This document shows positions 10,420 through 18,461 of a stretch of 57,859 nt of DNA, piece after piece. The notes under the pieces were generated by a model. It worked only from the letters and a program-made list of their open reading frames with translations. It had not been told where the DNA came from and did not search any database. Numbering within the stretch: position 1 is the first letter of the stretch; every line of letters begins with the position of its first letter. The stretch comes from Hoylesella saccharolytica JCM 17484 (lineage in GTDB: Bacteria; Bacteroidota; Bacteroidia; Bacteroidales; Bacteroidaceae), in the NCBI RefSeq assembly GCF_000614205.1, contig NZ_BAKN01000019.1:1-57859 (forward strand). Direction: 5' to 3'. The position numbers and the translations under genes are program-made.

Positions 10420-10731
10420 GATATTTTTTTACGAAAGAGGAGGAATTTGTTACGAATTAAGACAAAACGAATTAATGGTGAAACAACAGACTATTCTCTC
10501 GTTTATTGACATCGCTCACTTTGGTAAAGGCAAGTAGCTAAGACACTCGTGTAGGTTTTCTTTTTACCGTTTTACCGTTTATAACACAACTTCTCTGCGA
10601 TTTTCTAATCGAAATTAAGCTTAAAGAGATGGGCTTTTTATCATTCTTCCATTTTTTCAACAAAGTCGGAAAAACATCTCTCACCGCTGCTCTGAAAAGC
10701 CTTTAAACAAAGGGAGTTGAGAGGTGGGTTT
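10420..10731. other. AT-rich gap, no gene seen
   Basis: No supported coding region. It holds short direct repeats (ACGAATTAA twice near 10455-10475, TTTTACCGTTTTACCG near 10564-10579) but no clear promoter or terminator. The 22-bp array begins immediately after it. Confidence 0.5.
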
Positions 10732-10841
10732 GCAAAAGCTATTCTTTTAGGTGCCAAAAGCATAGGTTTTGCAAGCCAAAAGAATAGCTTTCACTCTCTA
10801 AAACCTATGCTTTTGTACCTCACAACCTATGCTTTTGGAAA
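10732..10841. repeat. Tandem array of 22-bp units with inverted-repeat cores
   Basis: Five consecutive 22-bp units start at 10732, 10754, 10776, 10798 and 10820. Units 1-3 begin CAAAAG; units 4 and 5 carry the core AACCTATGCTTTTG. Most units have short inverted arms (AAAAG/CTTTT or CAAAA/TTTTG). Units are also complementary to each other: unit 1 (AGCTATTCTTTT) to unit 3, and unit 2 (AAAAGCATAGGTTTT) to units 4 and 5. It lies between two divergent transcription units. Confidence 0.9.
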
Positions 10842-11203
10842 ATTAAAGCTGTTTTTTCGCTATTTTATCCCTATTTTTTCGCTAGATTGGAAATGTTATT
10901 TGTCAGGAAAAGAGAAAAGTAAATATGTAATAAAAGGTTAAAAAAGTAACAAATTGAAACCTCTCCTTGTTCCTTTGAAGGTGATTGAAATGATAATTAA
11001 ATCTTCAGAGTACCTAACGTAATGTGTATTAATGAGTAATCGCTTGTTGGATAAGGATAATTTACTTATGAATTTTTCAATCTCTGATTTTCCACATTTC
11101 ATGTTGTGGCATCTGTATTTTTACTCTTGCACCTTTTCACTCTTTTGCCGTTAAACAATGGTTTTAAGTATCTTTATCATATAGAAAGGTGTGCTATGTC
11201 GAT
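10842..11203. other. AT-rich region upstream of purB, nothing recognised
   Basis: About 360 bp without a supported gene, between the 22-bp array and the purB promoter. An open frame reaching to 10941 runs through the array and has no family-like content, so it is not called. Confidence 0.5.
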
Positions 11204-11220
11204 TAATTTTGTTAATTTTG
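11204..11220 (+). promoter_or_regulatory. Doubled -7 box for purB
   Basis: Two copies of TAATTTTG (11204-11211 and 11213-11220), both fitting TAnnTTTG, lie 24 bases before the purB ATG at 11245. Confidence 0.55.
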
Positions 11221-11244
11221 CAGTCCATTAATACGTATTGATTT

Positions 11245-12598
11245 ATGAGTCTTGATTTGCTTACCGCCATATCTCCTGTTGACGGTCGTTATAGAGAGAA
11301 GACGGCATCGCTGGCCGACTATTTCTCAGAATACGCTCTTATCAGGTATCGTGTGCGGGTAGAGGTTGAGTATTTTATCGCTCTTTGCGAAATACCTTTG
11401 CCTCAATTGGCCTCTGTAAATCCGGCCATCTTTGCAAGACTGCGCGATATTTACCTTCGGTTCGACGAAAAGCAGGCCCGTCGTGTGAAAGACATTGAGT
11501 CCATAACCAATCATGATGTCAAGGCGGTAGAATATTTTCTTAAAGAAGAATTTGATACCATCGGCGGCTTAGAACCCTATAAAGAGTTCATTCATTTTGG
11601 ACTTACATCGCAAGATATCAACAATACCGCCGTTCCGCTTTCGCTGAAAGAGGCTTTGCAAAATGTGTATTATCCTCAGGTAGAGGCACTAATCGCCCAG
11701 TTGCAAACGTATGCTGAGCAATGGAGAGATGTGCCGATGCTGGCCAAAACACACGGTCAGCCTGCCTCTCCAACTCGTTTGGGGAAGGAAATCAAGGTGT
11801 TTGCCTATCGTTTGGAAGAACAGTTGGCACTGCTTAAAGCCTGCAAAACAACGGCAAAGTTTGGTGGCGCAACAGGCAATTACAATGCCCATAACGTGGC
11901 ATATCCCACTGTTGACTGGCGAAAGTTTGGCGATGACTTCGTAAAGGCAAAACTCGCTGGTTCGCGAACAACTAACTACCCAGATAAGTAATTACGATCA
12001 CTTGGCGGCAGTTTTTGATGCGATGCGTCGTATCAATACCATCATCATCGATTTAGACCGCGATTTCTGGCTGTATATATCGATGGAATACTTCAAACAA
12101 CAGATAAAGGCGGGCGAAGTGGGGTCGAGTGCCATGCCGCATAAAGTCAATCCGATTGATTTTGAGAATAGTGAGGGCAATCTTGGTATAGCTAATGCGC
12201 TCTTTCAATTCTTGTCTGAAAAGCTACCCGTGAGCAGATTGCAACGCGATTTAACCGATTCTACCGTGCTGCGCAACATCGGTGTGCCTCTGGGGCATAC
12301 TCTTATTGCTGTTCAGAGTACATTGAAAGGACTTCGTAAGTTGATTTTGAACGAAGAAAAACTATCGGAAGATCTTGCCGAAACGTGGGCGGTGGTGGCC
12401 GAAGCTATACAAACCATTTTGCGCAGAGAAGGTTATCCGCACCCTTATGAAGCGTTGAAGGCACTTACACGAACAAACGAAAAGATGACCGAAACAACCA
12501 TTCATGCCTTTATTCAGGGGCTGAATGTAGACAATAATGTGAAAAAAGAACTGATGAAAATCAATCCGTGGAATTATACTGGAATAGAGAATAATTGA
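11245..12598 (+). CDS. purB: Adenylosuccinate lyase, frameshifted in this sequence
   Basis: Cleaves adenylosuccinate to AMP and SAICAR to AICAR in purine synthesis. The first part runs from MSLDLLTAISPVDGRY to DDFVKAKL, including KTHGQPASPTRLGKE. The second part continues LVREQLTTQISNYDHLAA and carries the fumarase/lyase signature SSAMPHKVNPIDFENSEGN. The two parts are in different frames, with the break at about 11956 (one base too many, or two missing). Restored length is about 450 aa, like E. coli-type PurB. Because purB is needed for purine synthesis and both halves are well conserved, a sequence error is more likely than decay. Confidence 0.95.
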
Positions 12599-12638
12599 TA
12601 TTAACACAACCGTGAGGTTACAAAAGAAGTAAAAAATT

Positions 12639-14137
12639 ATGGAAACAGAAATGGAAAAGAATCCTCAAGACATGTCCGCAGGACAGCAGGAGGGAAGCCG
12701 TGAAGGCTTTAACGAAACAGAAGCAACTTATTCTAAAACGTATGGTGATGCCGGCGTAAGGGCACAACGCCCCCGTATTCATACGCAACGCGCATACAGT
12801 TCAGACCGTAATAGCGGTGGAAACAATGAAGAGGCTTTCCGTCCGGAAGGCTTCGGAGCAGGCCTTCAAAGTTCGGGAGCACCCCAACAAAGGCCTTATC
12901 GTCCTCGTTTTAATAATTATAATAATGAAAATGGGGGCTATCAGCCACGTGGTTACAATAATAATCGTGGCGGTTATCAGCCAGACACGAGGGTGGATAC
13001 CGTCCCCGGTATAATAATAATGTAGAGGGTGAGGGTGGTTATCAACCCCATGGCGGATATCAATCTCAACAAGAAGGAGGCTATCGCCCTCGTTTTGAAG
13101 GCGGATATCAACCTCGCGGCAACTACCAACCTCGTCAGGAGGGAGGCTATCGTCCGCGTTATAATAACAATGAAGAAGGTGGTTATCAGCCCCGTGCTAA
13201 CTATCAACCTCGTCCTTATCAAGGTGGTTACAACAATCGGGGTGGTTATCAACCTCGTGGCGGATATAATCCGGGTGGTTATAACAATCGTGGCGGATAT
13301 CAGCAACGCGGCGGATATAATCAGGGAGGTTATCGTCAGCGTACGCCCGACTATGACCCGAATGCCAAATACAGCTTGAAGAAGCGTATCGAGTATAAAG
13401 AAGAAAATATCGATCCTAACGAACCGATACGTCTGAACAAATTTTTGGCTAATGCTGGTGTATGCAGTAGGCGAGAGGCTGATCAGTTTATACAGTCTGG
13501 CGTGGTAAAAGTCAATGGCAATGTTGTAACCGAATTGGGTACAAAAGTGTTGCGCAGCGACGAAATTATCTTTCATGAGCAGCCCGTTTCACTTGAAAAG
13601 AAAGTGTATGTGCTGATCAATAAGCCGAGAGATTATGTAACAACAAGCGATGATCCGCAGCAACGCAAGACCGTAATGGATCTTGTTAAGGGAGTATGCC
13701 CTGAACGAATATATCCTGTGGGACGTCTTGATCGCAACACAACGGGTGTTCTTCTGCTTACCAACGATGGCGATTTGGCCAGCAAACTGGCTCACCCCAA
13801 GTTCCTTAAAAAGAAGGTTTACCACGTATTCCTTGATAAAGAAGTAACCGAACACGATTTGCAGCAAATTGCAAGTGGCATTACTTTGGAGGACGGAGAG
13901 GTGCATGCAGATGCCATCGAATATGCAAACGATAAGGACAAAACGCAAGTAGGTATTGAGATACATAGTGGTAAAAACCGCATTGTACGCCGTATATTCG
14001 AGAGCTTAGGCTATCGAGTGGTGCGCTTAGACCGTGTTCAGTTTGCCGGTTTGACAAAAAAGAATCTCCGTCGGGGCGATTGGCGCTTCCTGACAGAAAA
14101 GGAAGTAGATATGTTAAGAATGGGAGCATTCGAATAA
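12639..14137 (+). CDS. rRNA pseudouridine synthase (RsuA/RluB family) with RG-rich extension, frameshifted
   Basis: Makes pseudouridine in ribosomal RNA. The C-terminal 250 residues hold an S4 RNA-binding domain (IRLNKFLANAGVCSRREAD) and the catalytic domain with GRLDRNTTGVLLLTNDGD, whose aspartate is the nucleophile. Before it lie about 240 residues of low-complexity sequence rich in GGYQPRG, YNNN and RPR, likely disordered and RNA-binding. One base is missing at about 12983-12984. With it, the frame from 12639 joins the enzyme frame for a single protein of 499 aa, and the repeat pattern continues unbroken across the join. The enzyme part alone could also start near 13376. The rRNA position modified cannot be told from sequence. 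Confidence 0.9.
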
Positions 14138-14234
14138 ACAATACGAAATGAAGGGGTGAAGAAATAAGAGGATAAGCAGAACGCTGCCTGTAGGCAGGCT
14201 TTAAAGCAGTTTGCAATAAGGTGTTTTTTACAGA

Positions 14235-14266
14235 CTTAATCTCTTGATTTCTTAACTCCTTGATTT
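14235..14266. repeat. Short degenerate 8-bp tandem repeat
   Basis: Four 8-bp units, CTTAATCT, CTTGATTT, CTTAACTC and CTTGATTT, run directly up to asnS. They belong to the same loose class as the repeats at 48741-48820 and 49079-49110. Confidence 0.7.
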
Positions 14267-14282
14267 CTTTTTCTCAAAGAAT

Positions 14283-15685
14283 ATGGAAACAATTCGCAGA
14301 ATAAAGATTGCGGACGCACTGAGCAGTACCCATTTCGGCACAGATATTAATGTAAAAGGATGGGTTCGTACGCATCGTAGCAGTAAGGTAGTAGATTTTA
14401 TCGCCTTAAATGACGGCTCCACAATCAATAATATACAGATTGTTGTTGACCCCACAAAGTTTGCCGATGAATTGTTAAAGCAAATCACAACAGGCGCTTG
14501 TATTGGTGTGACAGGTAAGCTCGTAGAGAGTCAGGGGCAGGGACAGGCCTCAGAAATACAATGTGAGGACATCGTGGTTTATGGTGCATGTGGCAGCGAT
14601 TATCCGATGCAGAAGAAGGGACAGAGTTTCGAATATATGCGTCAGCATGCTCATTTACGCCTTCGCACCAATACTTTCGGTGCCGTTATGCGTATCCGTC
14701 ATAATATGGCTATTGCCATTCATCAATACTTTCACGAACATGGCTTCTTCTATTTTCATACACCGCTCATCACAGCAAGCGATGCCGAAGGGGCTGGAGA
14801 GATGTTTCAAGTAACCACAAAGAATCTCTACGATCTGAAAAAAGACGAGGAAGGAAAGATTATTTATACAGACGACTTCTTCGGAAAGATGACCAGTTTG
14901 ACCGTAAGTGGACAGCTTGAGGGTGAGCTTGGAGCAACTGCTTTGGGACAAATCTATACTTTTGGTCCGACGTTTCGTGCCGAAAATAGCAATACCCCAC
15001 GCCATTTGGCAGAGTTTTGGATGGTTGAACCGGAGGTGGCGTTCATAGATTTGGCTGACTTAATGGACTTGGAAGAAGATTTCATTAAGTATTGCGTGCG
15101 GTGGGCTTTGGAACATTGTAAGGATGATTTGGAATTTCTTAACAAGATGATTGACAAGACCCTTATCGCCCGTTTGGAAGGTGTTGTTAACGAAAACTTT
15201 GTCCGACTATCTTATACTGAAGGTATAAAGATACTTGAAGAGGCTGTGGCGAAAGGTCGAAAGTTTGAGTTTCCTATTAGTTGGGGTGCCGATTTGGCAA
15301 GCGAACACGAACGGTATCTGGTCGAAGAGCACTTTAAAAAGCCTGTCATCATGACCGATTATCCGAAAGAAATCAAAGCTTTCTACATGAAACTTAATGA
15401 CGACGGAAAGACGGTACAGGGTACAGACGTGCTGTTTCCGCAGATCGGAGAAATCATCGGAGGAAGTATTCGTGAGGAAAATTACGATAAATTGGTTGCA
15501 CAGATAGAGGAGCGACATATCCCCATGAAAGATATGTGGTGGTATTTAGATACCCGCCGGTATGGCTCTTGCCCTCATGGAGCTTTGGCCTGGGCTTTGA
15601 AAGACTTATTCTCTTTGTTACCGGGATGCAAAACATTCGTGATGTAATCCCCTTCCCCCGAACACCTAAGTCGGCAGAGTTTTAA
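14283..15685 (+). CDS. asnS: Asparagine-tRNA ligase, C-terminus frameshifted
   Basis: Charges tRNA-Asn. An N-terminal OB-fold anticodon domain (about residues 1-120, [16 protein letters not shown]) is followed by the class II catalytic core with motif 2 [21 protein letters not shown]. As written the frame ends at 15647 in an unrelated tail. Adding one base at about 15582-15583 restores class II motif 3 ([13 protein letters not shown]) and the usual ending [17 protein letters not shown], stopping at 15685, for 467 aa. Motif 3 is essential for activity, so the break is almost certainly a sequencing error. A strong terminator follows. Confidence 0.96.
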
Positions 15686-15720
15686 ATGTCCTGCGCATAG
15701 CAATTTTATTGTAATTGATA

Positions 15721-15770
15721 AACAACGAAACGATAACGGCATAATACCCGTTATCGTTTCGTTGTTTTGG
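15721..15770 (+). terminator. Intrinsic terminator after asnS
   Basis: A perfect 19-bp stem: left arm AACAACGAAACGATAACGG (15721-15739), right arm 15748-15766, eight-base loop, ending in a short T run. Confidence 0.85.
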
Positions 15771-15855
15771 TATAAGATATTGTATATAACTCTTATAGTA
15801 AGTTATAACATCGTAATAAAGCACCATCTTGTATAAATTATTCTTCCCTTTTGCC

Positions 15856-15863
15856 TATCTTTG
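15856..15863 (+). promoter_or_regulatory. -7 box for the small beta-barrel gene
   Basis: TATCTTTG about 135 bases before the ATG at 15999, giving a leader of about 130 nt. The early leader contains a small hairpin (AGACT near 15871, AGTCT near 15887). Confidence 0.6.
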
Positions 15864-15998
15864 CAGCGCATAGACTGCGTATTTGGTAGTCTTTAAACCC
15901 ACTTTTGGATAGTAGTGAATTTATTTCTAACATGTGTTTTTATAGATTGTATTTCCTGATAAGGATATAATGATTATTAATTAATTATTCAACAAAAG

Positions 15999-16460
15999 AT
16001 GAAAAAAGTTATTTTTATGGTATTGTTTGCATTAGCAAGCACAGTAGCATCTGCACAATCGATAGGCGTGAGAACTCTTTTTGGAAGCGAAATCGAAAGT
16101 ATCGGTATCGGCGTTATGGGTCAATACGAGTTTACCGACAGGGTAAGAGGCGCAGTATCTTTTGATGCTTACATCAAAAATAAAGGTCGCTCGATGTGGG
16201 ATTTTAATGTAGATGGCCATTATTTGTTCCCCATTGTTAATCGGCTTACTGTGTATCCGATCGGTGGTATCACCTATATCAACGACAATTATTCAAAAGA
16301 CGACTACTCATCTACCACTCACAGATTTGGTATAAACGCCGGTGCCGGTGCTGATTATGAGCTTACCGAAGACCTTTCGCTTACCGCAGAAACTAAATTC
16401 CAGTTGGTTAACGGTTTTAATCAGGCTGTTGCAAGTATCGGTATTGTGTACAATTTCTAA
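15999..16460 (+). CDS. Small outer membrane beta-barrel protein
   Basis: Secreted protein of 153 aa with a signal peptide (cleavage near ASAQ). The mature part is alternating beta-strand sequence rich in glycine and aromatic residues (GIGVMGQYEFTDRVRGAVSFD, and GINAGAGADYELTEDLSLTAE) and ends in the outer membrane signature IGIVYNF. It resembles small porin- or OmpW/OmpA-like eight-stranded barrels of Bacteroidetes. Specific function unknown. It stands alone, with its own promoter and terminator. Confidence 0.85.
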   Translation: MKKVIFMVLFALASTVASAQSIGVRTLFGSEIESIGIGVMGQYEFTDRVRGAVSFDAYIKNKGRSMWDFNVDGHYLFPIVNRLTVYPIGGITYINDNYSKDDYSSTTHRFGINAGAGADYELTEDLSLTAETKFQLVNGFNQAVASIGIVYNF

Positions 16461-16531
16461 TTATAAGTATTTTTTGTAGTCATTGCTTTTTTACATGGCG
16501 AGTCGCGAAAAAACGATAAATATTTAACAAT

Positions 16532-16573
16532 AAACAAACCCGGAAAGTTAATAATTTAACTCTTCGGGTTTGT
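16532..16573 (+). terminator. Terminator after the small barrel gene
   Basis: Outer arms AACAAACCCG and CGGGTTTGTT enclose an inner pairing AGTTAA/TTAACT. It lies about 70 bases after the stop codon. The T tail is short. Confidence 0.6.
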
Positions 16574-16629
16574 TCGTATAGCTGTTGCAAAAAGTAATTG
16601 TAATATTTGGAGCTTCACAAAAAATAAAT

Positions 16630-16637
16630 TACCTTTG
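16630..16637 (+). promoter_or_regulatory. -7 box for the tRNA pair
   Basis: TACCTTTG 41 bases before the first tRNA. No coding gene lies between it and the tRNAs. Confidence 0.6.
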
Positions 16638-16678
16638 CATTCGCATTAATCGAGGGTAGCCTTTGTGTGCGTTGAAAG

Positions 16679-16754
16679 GCCGATATGGCTCAGTTGGTAG
16701 AGCAATTCATTCGTAATGAATAGGTCCCCGGTTCGAGTCCGGGTATCGGCTCCA
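16679..16754 (+). tRNA. tRNA-Thr (anticodon CGT)
   Basis: Cloverleaf with acceptor arms GCCGATA and TATCGGC, a D arm with AGTTGGTAGAGC, anticodon stem ATTCA/TGAAT around the loop TTCGTAA, and T arm GGTTCGAGTCC. The anticodon CGT reads threonine codon ACG. The CCA end is encoded (16752-16754). Confidence 0.96.
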
Positions 16755-16757
16755 TAG

Positions 16758-16830
16758 GCGGTAATAGCTCAGTTGGTAGAGCACTAGCTTCCCAAGCTGG
16801 GGGTCGCGAGTTCGAGCCTCGTTTACCGCT
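16758..16830 (+). tRNA. tRNA-Gly (anticodon CCC)
   Basis: Begins three bases after the tRNA-Thr CCA. Acceptor arms GCGGTAA and TTACCGC, anticodon loop TTCCCAA, T arm GAGTTCGAGCCTC. The anticodon CCC reads GGG. CCA is not encoded. Confidence 0.95.
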
Positions 16831-16872
16831 CATCTATAAGATATAGAATATAACCTCTCTATTTAGCGTGCG

Positions 16873-16906
16873 ATGTATCCTTACAACAAGGATACATTTT
16901 GTTTTT
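16873..16906 (+). terminator. Terminator after the tRNA pair
   Basis: Stem ATGTATCCTT (16873-16882) with AAGGATACAT (16888-16897), five-base loop, followed by TTTGTTTTTT. Confidence 0.85.
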
Positions 16907-17075
16907 TATTCTCTTTTGTTTCCTTTTCTCATTTTTTTCCTTTTTATCTTCGTACTTCTGCTCTTGAACTCGTTTTCTTATTGCACTTCTTTTAATATTT
17001 TATAGTTTCTCAGGCTTTTCTTTTTCTGTTCATTCACTTCTCCAGCTTATTATTCCCCTTTTCTTTTATTTGGCC
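16907..17075 (+). other. Pyrimidine-rich intergenic tract
   Basis: About 170 bp of strongly C/T-biased plus strand (runs such as TTTCCTTTTCTC and TTTTTTTCC), with no open frame of interest. No known element recognised. Confidence 0.6.
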
Positions 17076-17223
17076 AAAGAATAATATTGAATTTCGAAGG
17101 TACAGCTTTAGTAAACTCAAACCTATACTCTTGAGAAACACCGGCTCATTTCCTCTAAAATAAGGGACTTTCTTTTGACTCTTAATTTTTACTAAACCAT
17201 TTTGCTGTTCGGTTGAATTTTCC

Positions 17224-17231
17224 TAATTTTG
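17224..17231 (+). promoter_or_regulatory. -7 box for the MORN protein gene
   Basis: TAATTTTG 34 bases before the ATG at 17266. Confidence 0.55.
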
Positions 17232-17265
17232 AAACCTATTATTTATTCATTAAGTAGCTAAATTC

Positions 17266-18378
17266 ATGAAAAATAAAATCATCTTTTTGCTCCTAATGAT
17301 GGTTCCTTTCACCGGTGTTGCACAGAAAATAACATTGGGTTCTTGTGAAACCAAAGACGGGGGGCAGTATAAAGGCGAAATGGAAGCAGGAAAGCCCAAT
17401 GGAAAAGGAACAACGGTATATCTGAATGGAGATACCTATGAGGGCCAGTATGTAAAAGGAAGACGGCAGGGATTTGGTGTTTATACTTTTGCAGACGGTG
17501 AAAAATACGAGGGAGAATGGTTTCAAGACCAGCAACACGGGCAAGGTACTTACTATTTTATGAACAACAATAGGTATGTAGGTCTTTGGTTTCGGGATTT
17601 TCAACATGGAAAAGGTACCATGTTTTATTATAACGGCGACAAGTACGAAGGCGAATGGGAACTAGATAAGCGGCAAGGAAAGGGACGGTACACATTTGCT
17701 ACTGGAGCTTACTATGATGGTAACTGGGAGGACGATAAAAAGTCAGGTCAGGGGCTGTTTGACTGGGGAGATGGGTCGAGTTATAAAGGTATGTGGGTGA
17801 ATAACCAGCGTTCGGGAAAAGGTACCAACCGTTATGCAGATGGTGATGTGTATGTGGGTAACTGGGAAAATGACATACAGAACGGAAAGGGAATCTACAA
17901 ATTTCGGAACGGTGACGTGTATGAGGGTGATTATGTGCAGGGAGATCGTACGGGTCAGGGTATTTTTAAATATGCTAATGGCGACCGCTATACAGGTCAT
18001 TTTTTAGAAGGTGACAAGGATGGAAAGGGCACTTTTATATGGACAAATGGTGATAATTATACCGGTGATTGGAAAAAAGATAGACAGAGTGGGCGCGGAA
18101 AATTGGTAAAGAAGAATGGTGACGTATTTGAAGGAAACTTTTTGAATGGTAACTTAGACGGAGAAATGGTAATTCGTTATGCCAATGGCGCTAAGTTTAA
18201 GGGTACTTATAAGGCGGGCAGACGTAATGGTCCGGCTATTGAAGAAGAAAAAGACGGAATTCGCTTTGAGGGCTCTTATCTAAATGGTGAACGTAATGGT
18301 CGATTTATTGAGAAAGATCGTAACGGACAAATCAAGGCTCGCGGACGATATGAGAACGGACTGCGCATTAACGAATAA
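17266..18378 (+). CDS. MORN-repeat protein
   Basis: Exported protein of 370 aa: a signal peptide (cleavage near GVAQ), then about fourteen MORN repeats in exact 23-residue register from about residue 30, each of the form YEGxW...GxGxxxxxxGD. The last repeats drift. MORN repeats form beta-hairpin ladders that act as spacers or binding surfaces. No enzymatic domain is attached. glgB follows 83 bp downstream on the same strand, so the pair may be co-transcribed, but a functional link is only inference. Confidence 0.9.
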   Translation: MKNKIIFLLLMMVPFTGVAQKITLGSCETKDGGQYKGEMEAGKPNGKGTTVYLNGDTYEGQYVKGRRQGFGVYTFADGEKYEGEWFQDQQHGQGTYYFMNNNRYVGLWFRDFQHGKGTMFYYNGDKYEGEWELDKRQGKGRYTFATGAYYDGNWEDDKKSGQGLFDWGDGSSYKGMWVNNQRSGKGTNRYADGDVYVGNWENDIQNGKGIYKFRNGDVYEGDYVQGDRTGQGIFKYANGDRYTGHFLEGDKDGKGTFIWTNGDNYTGDWKKDRQSGRGKLVKKNGDVFEGNFLNGNLDGEMVIRYANGAKFKGTYKAGRRNGPAIEEEKDGIRFEGSYLNGERNGRFIEKDRNGQIKARGRYENGLRINE

Positions 18379-18461
18379 ATAATAAAAGGTTCGCGCGTGC
18401 GCGAAAGTGGTTTCACTGAAGATGTTTTGACAAGGTATCTTTTCTTTTAAACGATAATGGG

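Noticed and set aside
10717..10941. A 74-aa gene
   Set aside because: It lies across the 22-bp array and contains no recognisable domain.
13029..13379. A separate gene rich in Ile and Val
   Set aside because: It is the wrong frame of the RG-rich coding repeat of the pseudouridine synthase.
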